Shown here: positions 48,434 to 57,679 of the stretch, in pieces
Numbering within the stretch: position 1 is the stretch's first letter
Layout of the letters: every line of letters begins with the position of its first letter
DNA from: Winogradskyella echinorum
GTDB taxonomy: Bacteria > Bacteroidota > Bacteroidia > Flavobacteriales > Flavobacteriaceae
Direction of reading: 5' to 3'
Length of the DNA stretch: 64,000 nt
Assembly (NCBI RefSeq): GCF_014297365.1
Contig: NZ_JACOQD010000001.1
Coordinates: 1-64,000, forward strand
The notes under the pieces: model-generated
What the model was told of the DNA's origin: nothing
Databases searched by the model: none
What the model saw: only the letters and a program-made list of their open reading frames with translations
Made by a program: the position numbers and the translations under genes

Positions 48434-49357
48434 TTAATGACTCACTTCTAATTCATAGAACCTAACTTTAGCATATGCACCTTCATCTCTTGTTTGAAAA
48501 TAATTGCCTGCTTTAAAATAATTTTCAAATATTCCCCATTTTTTTATGTGGATATTTTCATATACTTTATATTCATTTTCATTAAGTATAATTACCATTT
48601 TACCATCTGAAACCTTCACTTCAAGAGTAAATTTTCTAAACCCAACTTTTTGTTCAAAATTAAATCCCTCATCATTGTCCCAAGCATCTTCATGTAATAT
48701 CTCTGTATCTGAAGCACTCAGATTTTTTAAAACCTTAGTTTTTACTCTTATTTTACCCTTATCCCAATAAATTTTCAACATTGGTGGAGCATTATTATCA
48801 TCTTCGCCTATTAAATCTCTTTGTTCATTAGTTAATCTACCATGAATTTGCATTATAATAACTCTATGGTATTTACCATCTTTATCTCTTGTAACCTCAT
48901 CGATTGCAATCTTACCTTTCATGTAGGCACCATCTTTAAATGTCCAATTTGCATTATTATCACCAGGTACCATTTGTTCTCTAAGCTCTGACCTAGTATA
49001 TTTAGTGTTTCTCGTTTTAGATTCTGTAGGCATAGCATGAAAAACAATGGCTCCTCGAGTAGAATCAATATACATATAAGGTTTTGCAATTTCGTTAGAA
49101 GCAAATTCTGAAATTTCTGGTGGCTCTATCTCATAAGGCTTGCCCTTGTCATTTGTAATAGGTAATGTTACTTTCCAATGACTTAAATCAATTTTTGGGA
49201 GCTTTACTTTTTTCTTTTTTTTCTTCTTTTTTTTCTTTGTTTTTTCAATTTTTGTATCCGATCCAGTAGTTTCACTTTTCTTTTCTTGTGAAGTTACGCT
49301 AGCAGATATTGCTACTGCGAATAAAGTAATTAATATTTTTTTTCTCAAGTTTTTCAT
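48434..49357 (-). CDS. PL7-family alginate lyase with poly-lysine linker
   Basis: 307 residues. A signal peptide (ends about ASVTSQ) is followed by a highly charged linker with ten consecutive lysines (41-50). The PL7 jelly roll then follows with its three signatures: RSELREQ (122-128), QIH (170-172) and YFKAGNYFQ (280-288). The enzyme beta-eliminates polymannuronate/polyguluronate. There is no sorting domain or lipobox in view, so periplasmic or freely secreted location is open. It stands 129 bp after the PKD lipoprotein gene and 159 bp before gntR. Confidence 0.93.
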   Translation of the reverse strand: MKNLRKKILITLFAVAISASVTSQEKKSETTGSDTKIEKTKKKKKKKKKKVKLPKIDLSHWKVTLPITNDKGKPYEIEPPEISEFASNEIAKPYMYIDSTRGAIVFHAMPTESKTRNTKYTRSELREQMVPGDNNANWTFKDGAYMKGKIAIDEVTRDKDGKYHRVIIMQIHGRLTNEQRDLIGEDDNNAPPMLKIYWDKGKIRVKTKVLKNLSASDTEILHEDAWDNDEGFNFEQKVGFRKFTLEVKVSDGKMVIILNENEYKVYENIHIKKWGIFENYFKAGNYFQTRDEGAYAKVRFYELEVSH

Positions 49358-49431
49358 TCAATACAAAAAATTAATAGCACAGGTATTAAAAATTATACCA
49401 CTTATTTCCAATTATTAATTTATTAATTAAC

Positions 49432-49469
49432 CACCTAGCTAGAATAATGACTTAAGTCTAGTCTAGGTG
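49432..49469 (-). terminator. Hairpin after the susC-susD-PKD operon
   Basis: CACCTAG and CTAGGTG, extended inwards by a partly paired CTAGA/TCTAG, give a long stem 18 bp after the PKD-lipoprotein stop. No U run follows, so it may be an mRNA-end hairpin that lets some reading continue into the PL7 gene. Confidence 0.5.
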
Positions 49470-49486
49470 ATCAAACTCTTCATTTA

Positions 49487-51439
49487 TTATTGTATAGTTA
49501 TATTGTCGATTCTAACTGAACCGACTACATTTCTTACATAGATTACTATCTGACCTGAAGATGCCGTAAAATCGAAAGAATATGTCTCATAACTAGTAGT
49601 TGCAGCAATTTGAGAATATGCATCCACTGCAGCATCGGAAGTAGAAGCATTAATTCCTATTTCATCTTGAATCTCAGTATTTAATAGAAATACTTCTGGT
49701 GTTAATCCATCACTATCCCCTTTTACATCAATAGAAAAGGTATAAGACTCACCTTGCTGTACTGTAACTACCTGATACAGACGACGACCTGCTTCATCTA
49801 ATTTAGCTCCTCTTGTACCGTTATTTCCTTCACTTGTAGAACCAGCTTGCTCACTGTCATCTCCATAAAAGCTATCTAGCCAAGAATCCAAAGCACCATT
49901 ATCCCAAAGAGGATCATATGGACTAGGAATATTATTACCATCACAATCTTTTATCGTAGAATTAGGTGTCATATCCCAAGCATCTGCGTTATCTCCAGTA
50001 CTTTCTCCATCACATCCTACTGTAGTTCCATAAAGGTCGAAAGTACCATTTAGAACTTGTACTACAAAGCCTTGTGAAACAACCAGTTCTGCACTAGCTA
50101 CACTCATACTACCAGTAACGCTTGTAGCAGTTAACGTTACAGTATAAATACCATCTTCTGCATATGTATGTGATGGATTCATTCCTGTAAATTGGAAACC
50201 ATCACCAAATTCCCAAAGTAACATTACAGCATCTTCAGAAGCATCCATAAAAGAATATGTTCTGTAATTATTTGGATCTACTTCATATGTAAAATCAGCA
50301 GTTACAGGTGCTTGAATGTCTATAGTTTGAGTTAGAGTTGTTGACAAATTAGCATCATTTGTGGCTGTAAGTGTAACCGTGTATGTATTATGAACATCAT
50401 AAACATGTGTTGGGGATTCTTCAGTTGATGTATTGCCATCACCAAAATCCCATAAGTAACTTGTTGCACCAGTGGATGTATTAGAGAATGTATACTCTAA
50501 ATAATTAATTTCACTTTGTTCAGAACTAAATCCTGCAGAAGGTGGTACAGCTCCATCAGCACCAACATCTATAGTAAAATCGTCTAATCTACATTCTACA
50601 GGTCCGTTGGTAAAATAAATAGCAACAGTATTATTAACTCCTGAATTAAAAGCTAAAGTTTCTTGGATATAAACTGAAGGATCTTCAGTATCGTTTACAG
50701 TTTTAGAAGCGATAGTGGCATCAAGAACTTCTTGTGTATTAGTCGGTGATCCATGTTCTGTAACACCTAGAACAGCAACGGTTAACCAAGGATCTGTTGC
50801 ATTGTTTAACATTGTATAGTAAAACCTAAGATCATAATTAGTATCCGGCTCAACTGTGATTTCTTGATATCCGATTCGGTCTCCTGCTGGTGTTGGCAAT
50901 TTAGCTCCTTGATCTCCAAAAGTTACAGGGCTACCCGTAATTTGAATAACTCCTCCTAAATCATTATTTCTCCAAGAATCTCTACCATCTCCACCACCAC
51001 CTGGTAAAGTATCATCTTCAAAACCTGGCTCTAAAATAATTGGTTGAAATGGACCTTCAACTACAATTACATCAATAGTTATTGTACCAATTGCATTTAA
51101 GGCATCACTAGCCGTTAATGTTACTGGATAGGTTCCTTCTCCATCTTCAAAAGTAAATGTAGGATTCTGCTCAGTCGATGTATTTCCGCCTCCAAAATCC
51201 CATAAGTATGTCGTTGACTCGTTTGAAAGATTACTAAAATTAATTGTTCTAAAATCTTCAAGAGTAGAAGCATAAGAAAAATTAGCTTCTGGACCTTTTA
51301 AATCTTCTTTACTATTTGAATCTGGCAATTCATCTCTAAAAAGTTCGTCACCAACACATCCAACTAAGAATACAGCAATAACTATACTAGTTAGTAATAA
51401 TGATGTCTGCCTAAAAATGTTTATTTTACTATTTTTCAT
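49487..51439 (-). CDS. Surface lipoprotein with three PKD domains (SusE/F-like position)
   Basis: 650 residues. Lipobox FLVGC near residue 28. PKD domains occur at about 50-130 (YLWDFGGGNTSTEQNPTFTF), about 300-375 (YLWDFGDGNTSTEESPTHVY) and about 380-455 (LLWEFGDGFQFTGMNPSHTY). Two carbohydrate-binding-like beta-sandwich modules lie at about 133-290 and 460-650. No catalytic motif was seen. Placed 15 bp after susD, it is most likely an alginate-binding surface protein helping the SusC/D pair. Alternative: a pure spacer/adhesion protein. Confidence 0.85.
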   Translation of the reverse strand: MKNSKINIFRQTSLLLTSIVIAVFLVGCVGDELFRDELPDSNSKEDLKGPEANFSYASTLEDFRTINFSNLSNESTTYLWDFGGGNTSTEQNPTFTFEDGEGTYPVTLTASDALNAIGTITIDVIVVEGPFQPIILEPGFEDDTLPGGGGDGRDSWRNNDLGGVIQITGSPVTFGDQGAKLPTPAGDRIGYQEITVEPDTNYDLRFYYTMLNNATDPWLTVAVLGVTEHGSPTNTQEVLDATIASKTVNDTEDPSVYIQETLAFNSGVNNTVAIYFTNGPVECRLDDFTIDVGADGAVPPSAGFSSEQSEINYLEYTFSNTSTGATSYLWDFGDGNTSTEESPTHVYDVHNTYTVTLTATNDANLSTTLTQTIDIQAPVTADFTYEVDPNNYRTYSFMDASEDAVMLLWEFGDGFQFTGMNPSHTYAEDGIYTVTLTATSVTGSMSVASAELVVSQGFVVQVLNGTFDLYGTTVGCDGESTGDNADAWDMTPNSTIKDCDGNNIPSPYDPLWDNGALDSWLDSFYGDDSEQAGSTSEGNNGTRGAKLDEAGRRLYQVVTVQQGESYTFSIDVKGDSDGLTPEVFLLNTEIQDEIGINASTSDAAVDAYSQIAATTSYETYSFDFTASSGQIVIYVRNVVGSVRIDNITIQ

Positions 51440-51454
51440 AATTACATTTTTTAT

Positions 51455-52912
51455 TTAATAATTTGGATTTTGTGTTAAACGACCACCACTTAAGTTTATT
51501 TCGCTTGCTGGGATTGGTAACAATAAATCTCTACCTGGATTAAAAACATATCCTCTATCAGCTGCATGCGAGGCTAATACTGTATCTGCAACACCAAATC
51601 TAAGTAGATCAAACCAACGTTGATTTTCAAAAGCCAACTCTACTCGTCTTTCTTTTAATAAATCGGATTTTGAAACGCTAGTAACTAAATCAGTTAAACC
51701 TGCTCTATTTCTCACCTCTTGAAAAGAATTCAATGCATCTGGATCACTAGTAACTGTACCATCACCAATAACAGCTTCTACATGTAATAAAAGTACGTCA
51801 GCATAGCGTAAAGCAATATAATCATTACCTGCATCACGAGTACTTGTACCATACGTTGGTGGTGATGTAGTAATATCTGAACCATCTGGCAAATACTTTA
51901 TTACTTCATTCTCATCTTGTCCAAGAAAACCTAAATTTGTAATTGAAAATTCTGTTCTATTTCCTCCATATGTTGTAAAATCTGCAAATAGATTAGCGTT
52001 AACAATATTTTGACCATCCTCTCTACCTTGACGGAAAGTTGACGTGAACTCAGAAGAAAAACTCTGACTTTCTAGAGCATTACCTGTCTGGTATTGTATT
52101 GCAAAAATAATTTCACTATTTAACTCATTATAAAATACATCATTATAATTACTCTGCAAACTATAATCCATTCCAGAGATTATTGTTTCACATAATAGTC
52201 GAGCTCCTGTATAATTAGGATTTGGTTGTGACATATATACTTTTGCCAATATACCCTGTGCTGCTGCTCTAGACGCTCTAGACTTATAAGTATTATCTAA
52301 ATTGTTAACAGCCTCTAGTAAATCTTCTACAATCTGGGCATAAACTTCAGCTACAGGAACTCTTGTAAAAAGAGCATCTAAATTTTCAGCTTCAACTGGT
52401 GTAGTAACCAATGGTATGTCCCCATACATTCTTACAAGCTTAAAATAGGCATAAGCTCTTAAAAATTTAGCTTCTGCTTGATAACTTGCTTGATTTTGTT
52501 CGTCTGCTACTCCAATAAAATTTAATACTGTATTTGCTCTAAAAATTGCTTGATACATTGAAGCATAATAATCCTCAGACTCTACATTATTTGCTACTAC
52601 AGTATATCTATGAAAATCTGACTTAGAACCTTCTAAGGTTGCATTTCTAGTATTATCTGACCTATGCTCGGTTAAAAGGTGTTCAAATTGCACTCCTCTA
52701 TTAACCCTACCAATATTTGTATCTGTATTTTCATTAACACCTTGAAACGCATCATAAACACCTACAATAGCTGCTAAAACATCATCATCTGTTTGAAAAA
52801 ATGTATCTTGAGTAATTGCTGATTCTGGATCAGGATTCAAAAAATCTTCAGTATCACAGGCATAAAGTATAAAACCAAAAATGATAACAACTAAATATTT
52901 TATATTTTTCAT
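51455..52912 (-). CDS. SusD/RagB-family glycan-binding lipoprotein, pair 1
   Basis: 485 residues. Lipobox LYAC (Cys19), TPR-rich SusD fold with SYQAEAKFLRAYAYFKLVRMYGDIPLV and the C-terminal block ERRVELAFENQRWFDLLRFG and GRLTQNPNY. It caps the SusC barrel and presents alginate oligomers. 18 bp after susC of pair 1. Confidence 0.93.
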   Translation of the reverse strand: MKNIKYLVVIIFGFILYACDTEDFLNPDPESAITQDTFFQTDDDVLAAIVGVYDAFQGVNENTDTNIGRVNRGVQFEHLLTEHRSDNTRNATLEGSKSDFHRYTVVANNVESEDYYASMYQAIFRANTVLNFIGVADEQNQASYQAEAKFLRAYAYFKLVRMYGDIPLVTTPVEAENLDALFTRVPVAEVYAQIVEDLLEAVNNLDNTYKSRASRAAAQGILAKVYMSQPNPNYTGARLLCETIISGMDYSLQSNYNDVFYNELNSEIIFAIQYQTGNALESQSFSSEFTSTFRQGREDGQNIVNANLFADFTTYGGNRTEFSITNLGFLGQDENEVIKYLPDGSDITTSPPTYGTSTRDAGNDYIALRYADVLLLHVEAVIGDGTVTSDPDALNSFQEVRNRAGLTDLVTSVSKSDLLKERRVELAFENQRWFDLLRFGVADTVLASHAADRGYVFNPGRDLLLPIPASEINLSGGRLTQNPNY

Positions 52913-52930
52913 AATTCGTTTTTTTTAAAA

Positions 52931-55900
52931 TTAAAATTCAACATTTAAACCTAAAGTTACTGTACTAAATATCGGAGTACCTGCTCTCTGCGAACCATAA
53001 GCTCTAGGATTGGATCCATCTACATGTTCTGGATTAAAGCCATGATAATCATCTGCAGTAATATATAATAAATTTTGCGCTGTTGCATATACTCTTAATG
53101 ACGATAAGCCAATTTTTGAAGTAAAATCATCATTAAAATTGTAACCCATACTCACATTTCTTAAAGAGAAATAATCTGCACTAGCTATAACCTCACTAGT
53201 TAATACTTTTTCTTGTATAAAAGATTCATGTGGTACTAAACCATCTGCTACCGCTTGTGCTGCACCTCCACTTCTAGTTGAATTTCCAAACCAATTATAA
53301 AAATATTGATCACCTATATTATTAACTTGAGCACCTAAACTACCTTGTAACATAAATGAAAAATCAAAGTCGCCAATTTTAAAATCGTTTGTAAAACTCC
53401 AAACTAAATCTGGATAAGGATCACCTAAAATAGTTTTATCCTCATCTGTAATTATACCATCACCATTAAGATCTTTTACAATGGTATCTTCAGCTTGTCC
53501 ATTAATTCTATTCCATGGATTATCAACATAGGTAGTTCTAAAGGTTGTGTCATCATAAGCCTCTTCATCCACGACATAGCCCCAGAAAGATGATATAGGT
53601 TCTCCTACTCTATTAATCCATTGCGAATTTCTACCGTATGTATCTTCCAATAAGGCATTATTAGATTCACCGAAAGCCAGCAACTCATTTTGATTTGCGG
53701 ATCCAATAAGAGTAGAAGTCCATGAAAATTTCTCATTAGAAATATTTCTAGTTCTCAGTTCAATTTCCCAGCCTCTGTTTTGCACTTTACCTAAGTTTAT
53801 AATTCCAGAATTAAAACCTGTGACATATGAAACTGGATTTAATAATAGTAACTCATCACTAGTTCTTCTATAATAATCTACTGAACCTGAAATTTTATTA
53901 TTAAAAAACCCGAAGTCAACTGCAGGATTAAACTCTTCTGAAGCTTCCCAACCTAAACTACCGTTTGCAATATTTAATGCAGAAAAACCTGTAGCAACAT
54001 TTCCATTAATAATAGCATTAGTACTTTCTAAAAGCGCTAAATAAGGCCAAGTATTTACTATATCGTTACCAACATTAAAATTCTCCGAACCTGTGAGTCC
54101 ATAACTCATTCGAAATTTTAATCTACTAATTAAATCACTATCAGCCAAAAAATCTTCATTATGCGCATTCCAACCTACAGATACAGCCGGAAAAGTACCC
54201 CATTTTGTATCTAAGCCAAATACGGAACTACCATCTCGTCGAATGGACGCATTAATTAAATATTTATCTGCATATGCATAATTTACCCTTGCAAAATATC
54301 CTATTTTTCTTCTAGTTGTTTTTATCTCTTCAAATTCTGAAACGGAAGTTGCACCTTGCAGATTTGGAAGAAAATCATTGGTATAACCATTTCCTGTTAC
54401 ATCACTATTTTTGCTTTTTCTTTCTTGTATGGTAAGCCCAGCAAGTAAATTAATCTCATGATTATCCCCAAATACTTTAACAAAATTCAAAGTATTATCA
54501 GAAATAATTCTAGTTCTAAATCTATTTTGCAAATTATATAATGATCTACTTGCTCCTGAAGCATGATAATTGGTACCATCCCATCTTTCTCTTGTTCTTT
54601 GATCTACAGTAATACCTAAAGACGTCTTAGCTGTTAAACCGTCGGAAATCTTATAACTCAAATATGTAGAGCCCAATAATTTTGTATTAAACTCGTAATG
54701 TTCTCTTTCAACATATTGTTGATACGGATTAGAATCACCTGAAGTACGCGGCCTTTCTGTACTTCCATCATCATCTAAATCTAAATTATCTAAATGGTCT
54801 TCCCAAAAATAATCTCCAACACCAACATCTGGATAACTATCACGATCAATAAATTGTAAAGTCTCCTCTGTGTGATATATTGGCAACCAAGGTGACTGTC
54901 TTGTAGGGTTATGAATAGATGTTGGCAAACGTCTTTGCTTAGAGTAAGACGGTGTTGCTCTAATTCCAAATTTAAGCCTATCACCAAACTTAGTATCTAT
55001 CTTTACCGAACCAGTGTATAATCTATAATTATCAGTTATTACAACTCCTTCATCATCTAAATACCTTAAAGATGTACTAAACTTAGTGTTTTTGCTACCA
55101 CCACGTGCTGAAAAAGAATGACTAGTAATAACACCTCCATTAAAGAAAACATCCTGCCAATCCCTATCTACTCCCGTAGTAGCAACTAATAATTGTGCAT
55201 ATAAAGTTTCCCCAGAAAGTGTACCAGTTGCTGCTTGTTCAGCCTTAGCCCAATCCGAAACACTTTTTCTGTAGTCATCACTTCCATGAGCCTCTTTAAA
55301 ACCAGTATAAGTTTGAAAACTAAATTTTGTTTTACCTTCTTTACCACTCTTTGTTGTTATTATAATAACACCATTTGCTCCTTCGCTACCATAAATAGCC
55401 GCCGAAGCTGCATCTTTTAAAACCTCAAAAGATTCAATATCATTCATGTCTAAATTTCCAAGAAATTCAGAACTTACAACTACTCCATCAATTACCAAAG
55501 CAGGACCAGAATCAGCAGTAACAGATCCTACACCTCTAATATTTATAGTAGGAGCACCACCAGCCTCAGCATTTGTAGCCTGAATATTGACCCCAGAAAC
55601 TTGACCAATTAAAGCATCATCTACACGAGACACTGCTATTTGATCTAAATCTTCATTGACAACTTTAGAAATCGCACCTGTTAAGTGGCTCTTTTTTTGA
55701 GAACCATAACCAATAACAACTACTTCGCTTAGAGTATTTGTATCTTCAGCAAGAACAACCTCTAATGTTTTTTGATTATCTATGATTACAGTCTTTGATA
55801 CATAGCCTACATAAGAAAATTGAAGAACATCGCCCTTAGAGACTACCAATTGATATTTACCATCAAAATCTGTTGAAGTTCCTCTTGTAGTATTTACCAC

Positions 55901-56035
55901 AATGATATTAGCACCAGGTATAGGCATCTTATCTGTCGAGGTGACAGTACCAGTAATGGTAAAACTTTCTTGAGCAAAAATTGTTACACTAAATAATAAT
56001 GCAAGAATTAATGTCAGTTTAATTTTTAAATTCAT
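52931..56035 (-). CDS. SusC/RagA TonB-dependent transporter, pair 1
   Basis: 1,034 residues. Signal peptide ending TIFAQ, an N-terminal carboxypeptidase-like extension (VTSTDKMPIPGANIIV, DFDGKYQL), a TonB box region (EVVVIGYGSQKKS), plug (NIRGVGSV; FEVLKDAASAAIYG) and a 22-strand barrel ending in an aromatic residue (LGLNVEF). It imports alginate oligosaccharides with TonB energy. Its first 120 residues are closely alike to those of pair 2. A full promoter with two phased operators lies upstream. Confidence 0.94.
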   Translation of the reverse strand: MNLKIKLTLILALLFSVTIFAQESFTITGTVTSTDKMPIPGANIIVVNTTRGTSTDFDGKYQLVVSKGDVLQFSYVGYVSKTVIIDNQKTLEVVLAEDTNTLSEVVVIGYGSQKKSHLTGAISKVVNEDLDQIAVSRVDDALIGQVSGVNIQATNAEAGGAPTINIRGVGSVTADSGPALVIDGVVVSSEFLGNLDMNDIESFEVLKDAASAAIYGSEGANGVIIITTKSGKEGKTKFSFQTYTGFKEAHGSDDYRKSVSDWAKAEQAATGTLSGETLYAQLLVATTGVDRDWQDVFFNGGVITSHSFSARGGSKNTKFSTSLRYLDDEGVVITDNYRLYTGSVKIDTKFGDRLKFGIRATPSYSKQRRLPTSIHNPTRQSPWLPIYHTEETLQFIDRDSYPDVGVGDYFWEDHLDNLDLDDDGSTERPRTSGDSNPYQQYVEREHYEFNTKLLGSTYLSYKISDGLTAKTSLGITVDQRTRERWDGTNYHASGASRSLYNLQNRFRTRIISDNTLNFVKVFGDNHEINLLAGLTIQERKSKNSDVTGNGYTNDFLPNLQGATSVSEFEEIKTTRRKIGYFARVNYAYADKYLINASIRRDGSSVFGLDTKWGTFPAVSVGWNAHNEDFLADSDLISRLKFRMSYGLTGSENFNVGNDIVNTWPYLALLESTNAIINGNVATGFSALNIANGSLGWEASEEFNPAVDFGFFNNKISGSVDYYRRTSDELLLLNPVSYVTGFNSGIINLGKVQNRGWEIELRTRNISNEKFSWTSTLIGSANQNELLAFGESNNALLEDTYGRNSQWINRVGEPISSFWGYVVDEEAYDDTTFRTTYVDNPWNRINGQAEDTIVKDLNGDGIITDEDKTILGDPYPDLVWSFTNDFKIGDFDFSFMLQGSLGAQVNNIGDQYFYNWFGNSTRSGGAAQAVADGLVPHESFIQEKVLTSEVIASADYFSLRNVSMGYNFNDDFTSKIGLSSLRVYATAQNLLYITADDYHGFNPEHVDGSNPRAYGSQRAGTPIFSTVTLGLNVEF

Positions 56036-56099
56036 ATTAGATTAGATTAGTTAATTACATTTAAAGAGCTTTGATAACTCTTGGTTAATCAACTTTATA

Positions 56100-56124
56100 T
56101 TGGTTAACCAGATTGGTTTACCAA
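56100..56124. promoter_or_regulatory. Two phased GntR-type operators at the susC-1 promoter
   Basis: TTGGTTAACCAG (56100-56111) and TTGGTTTACCAA (56113-56124), centres 13 bp apart. The second overlaps the last 3 bp of the -7 box. A weaker TTGGTTAATCAA lies at 56081-56092 off this spacing. Confidence 0.75.
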
Positions 56125-56152
56125 ATATATGTTATTTTTTTGTTAAACCAAA
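56122..56152 (-). promoter_or_regulatory. susC-1 promoter
   Basis: Minus-strand TTTG (56149-56152), 19-bp spacer, TATATTTG (56122-56129): full consensus. Leader about 80 nt. Confidence 0.75.
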
Positions 56153-56278
56153 TTTATTTCTACAATAATCATTACTCGCAAAAAACCATATATGTTTACA
56201 AATCAACATATTGCCAAATTAAAATAACTATTGAATTAGAATTGAAGCAATATTTGACAAATGCATAAATATTTAAAC

Positions 56279-56325
56279 AAAAAATCCCAATATTTTTTTG
56301 CAGGAATGCAACAAAAATATTGGGA
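56279..56325 (-). terminator. Terminator of susC/susD pair 2
   Basis: On the minus strand TCCCAATATTTTT and AAAAATATTGGGA pair over 13 bp, then six T follow. It is 30 bp after the stop of SusD pair 2 and separates the two pairs. With the promoter and operators it fills the 319-bp gap. Confidence 0.85.
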
Positions 56326-56354
56326 CTAAAAAAACTTAATTAAACTATTCTTAA

Positions 56355-57668
56355 TTAATATCCAGCGTTTTGAGTAATTGCCCCATCAGTTGCAAGAATT
56401 TCTGAAACTGGAATTGGAAATAAATGATAATTAGAGTTAATTGTTTCACCCATTTCTGCATCAACGGTGCCTGTTCTTACTAAATCGAACCATCTTTGAC
56501 CTTCAAAAGCTAATTCTAATCTTCTTTCATCAGCAATTGCCTGTCTAACTTCTGCTTGAGTAGTAGCTGTTCCACTTAAGCTACCTAAACCAGCTCTAGT
56601 TCTAATAGCATCTAAAGACGATAATATAGTTGCAGATTGTGCACCACTTGCATTATTATTTTCGTTTAATGCTTCAGCATACAATAAAATAACATCAGAT
56701 AACCTTAGTTCTATAAAGTCTTGATCTGGATTTTCTGACCCATACTTTATTGATCTAATATTAGGTACATCTACAGTTAAATTTTTTCTTGTCACATCTC
56801 CTGCAGCATCAAAAGCAGCTACTAAATCCATATCTAATGGCTCAAAAGATTTTGAATCATTTCCTATAAACCATCCTGTAAATTCTGTAAAACCATATTC
56901 GTCTGGTATTGAACTAGATACTTGAGTTGCAAAAAGAATTTCTGAGCTATCATCTGTTACAACATCAGCAAAATTAGATTCTAAAGTGACACCAGCTCCT
57001 GCTGCTCCGCTTACTACGGCCGCAAGATGAGGCTCTGCACTTGCAAAATTGCCCATTTGAACATAAACTTTTCCTAATAAACCTTGTGCAGCAATTTGTG
57101 TTGCTCTGCCACTTGATAATCCAGAATTATCTAGTGAAGCTATAGCATCTTGCAAGTCTGGAATGATTACTTCATTGTAAGCATCAGTTGCAGGTTGTCT
57201 TACTAAAAGAGATGTATCTGTAATTAGTGTACCCGGAGTTAAAATTATAGTAACATCTCCAAACACTTTTACTAATTTGAAATAAGATAACGCTCTTAAA
57301 AATTTAGCTTCTCCAACATCTGTTGGGCTATCCGAGTTTTCGATAACATTATTTGCACTTACTATCGATCTATATAAAGCAATATAAAAAGGTTCGAAAA
57401 ATTGATCTTCCATATCTAATAAATCGCTATTAAACCTATCAAATGAAGGATAAGGTTCTTCAATCATTAAAGCATTATCTGCTCTAAAGTCACCCATTAC
57501 AGCTAATGGCGTTACAGACCCAAGCTGGTAATAGTATGCTGCATTTAATACACCTCCAAAATCGTCTAAAGAATCTGCAGTAGCAATATTAGGTGGAACT
57601 TGATCCAAATCATTATTACACGCAGTTATTGTTAATAATGTTCCTAATAATAAAAATATTTTTTTCAT
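56355..57668 (-). CDS. SusD/RagB-family glycan-binding lipoprotein, pair 2
   Basis: 437 residues. Lipobox ITAC (Cys17). SusD fold with DVGEAKFLRALSYFKLVKVFGDV, RATQIAAQGLLGKVYVQMG and the closing ERRLELAFEGQRWFDLVRTG and ITQNAGY. Shorter than pair 1 SusD by 48 residues, so the oligomer-binding surface probably differs. 11 bp after its SusC. Confidence 0.93.
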   Translation of the reverse strand: MKKIFLLLGTLLTITACNNDLDQVPPNIATADSLDDFGGVLNAAYYYQLGSVTPLAVMGDFRADNALMIEEPYPSFDRFNSDLLDMEDQFFEPFYIALYRSIVSANNVIENSDSPTDVGEAKFLRALSYFKLVKVFGDVTIILTPGTLITDTSLLVRQPATDAYNEVIIPDLQDAIASLDNSGLSSGRATQIAAQGLLGKVYVQMGNFASAEPHLAAVVSGAAGAGVTLESNFADVVTDDSSEILFATQVSSSIPDEYGFTEFTGWFIGNDSKSFEPLDMDLVAAFDAAGDVTRKNLTVDVPNIRSIKYGSENPDQDFIELRLSDVILLYAEALNENNNASGAQSATILSSLDAIRTRAGLGSLSGTATTQAEVRQAIADERRLELAFEGQRWFDLVRTGTVDAEMGETINSNYHLFPIPVSEILATDGAITQNAGY

Positions 57669-57679
57669 TTTTCTTTTAT

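Noticed and set aside
49400..49486. Search for a GntR-type site at the PL7 lyase promoter
   Set aside because: Only a loose GGTAT/ATACC inverted repeat (49382-49399) was found; it does not fit TTGGTnnACCAA and no -7 box is near.
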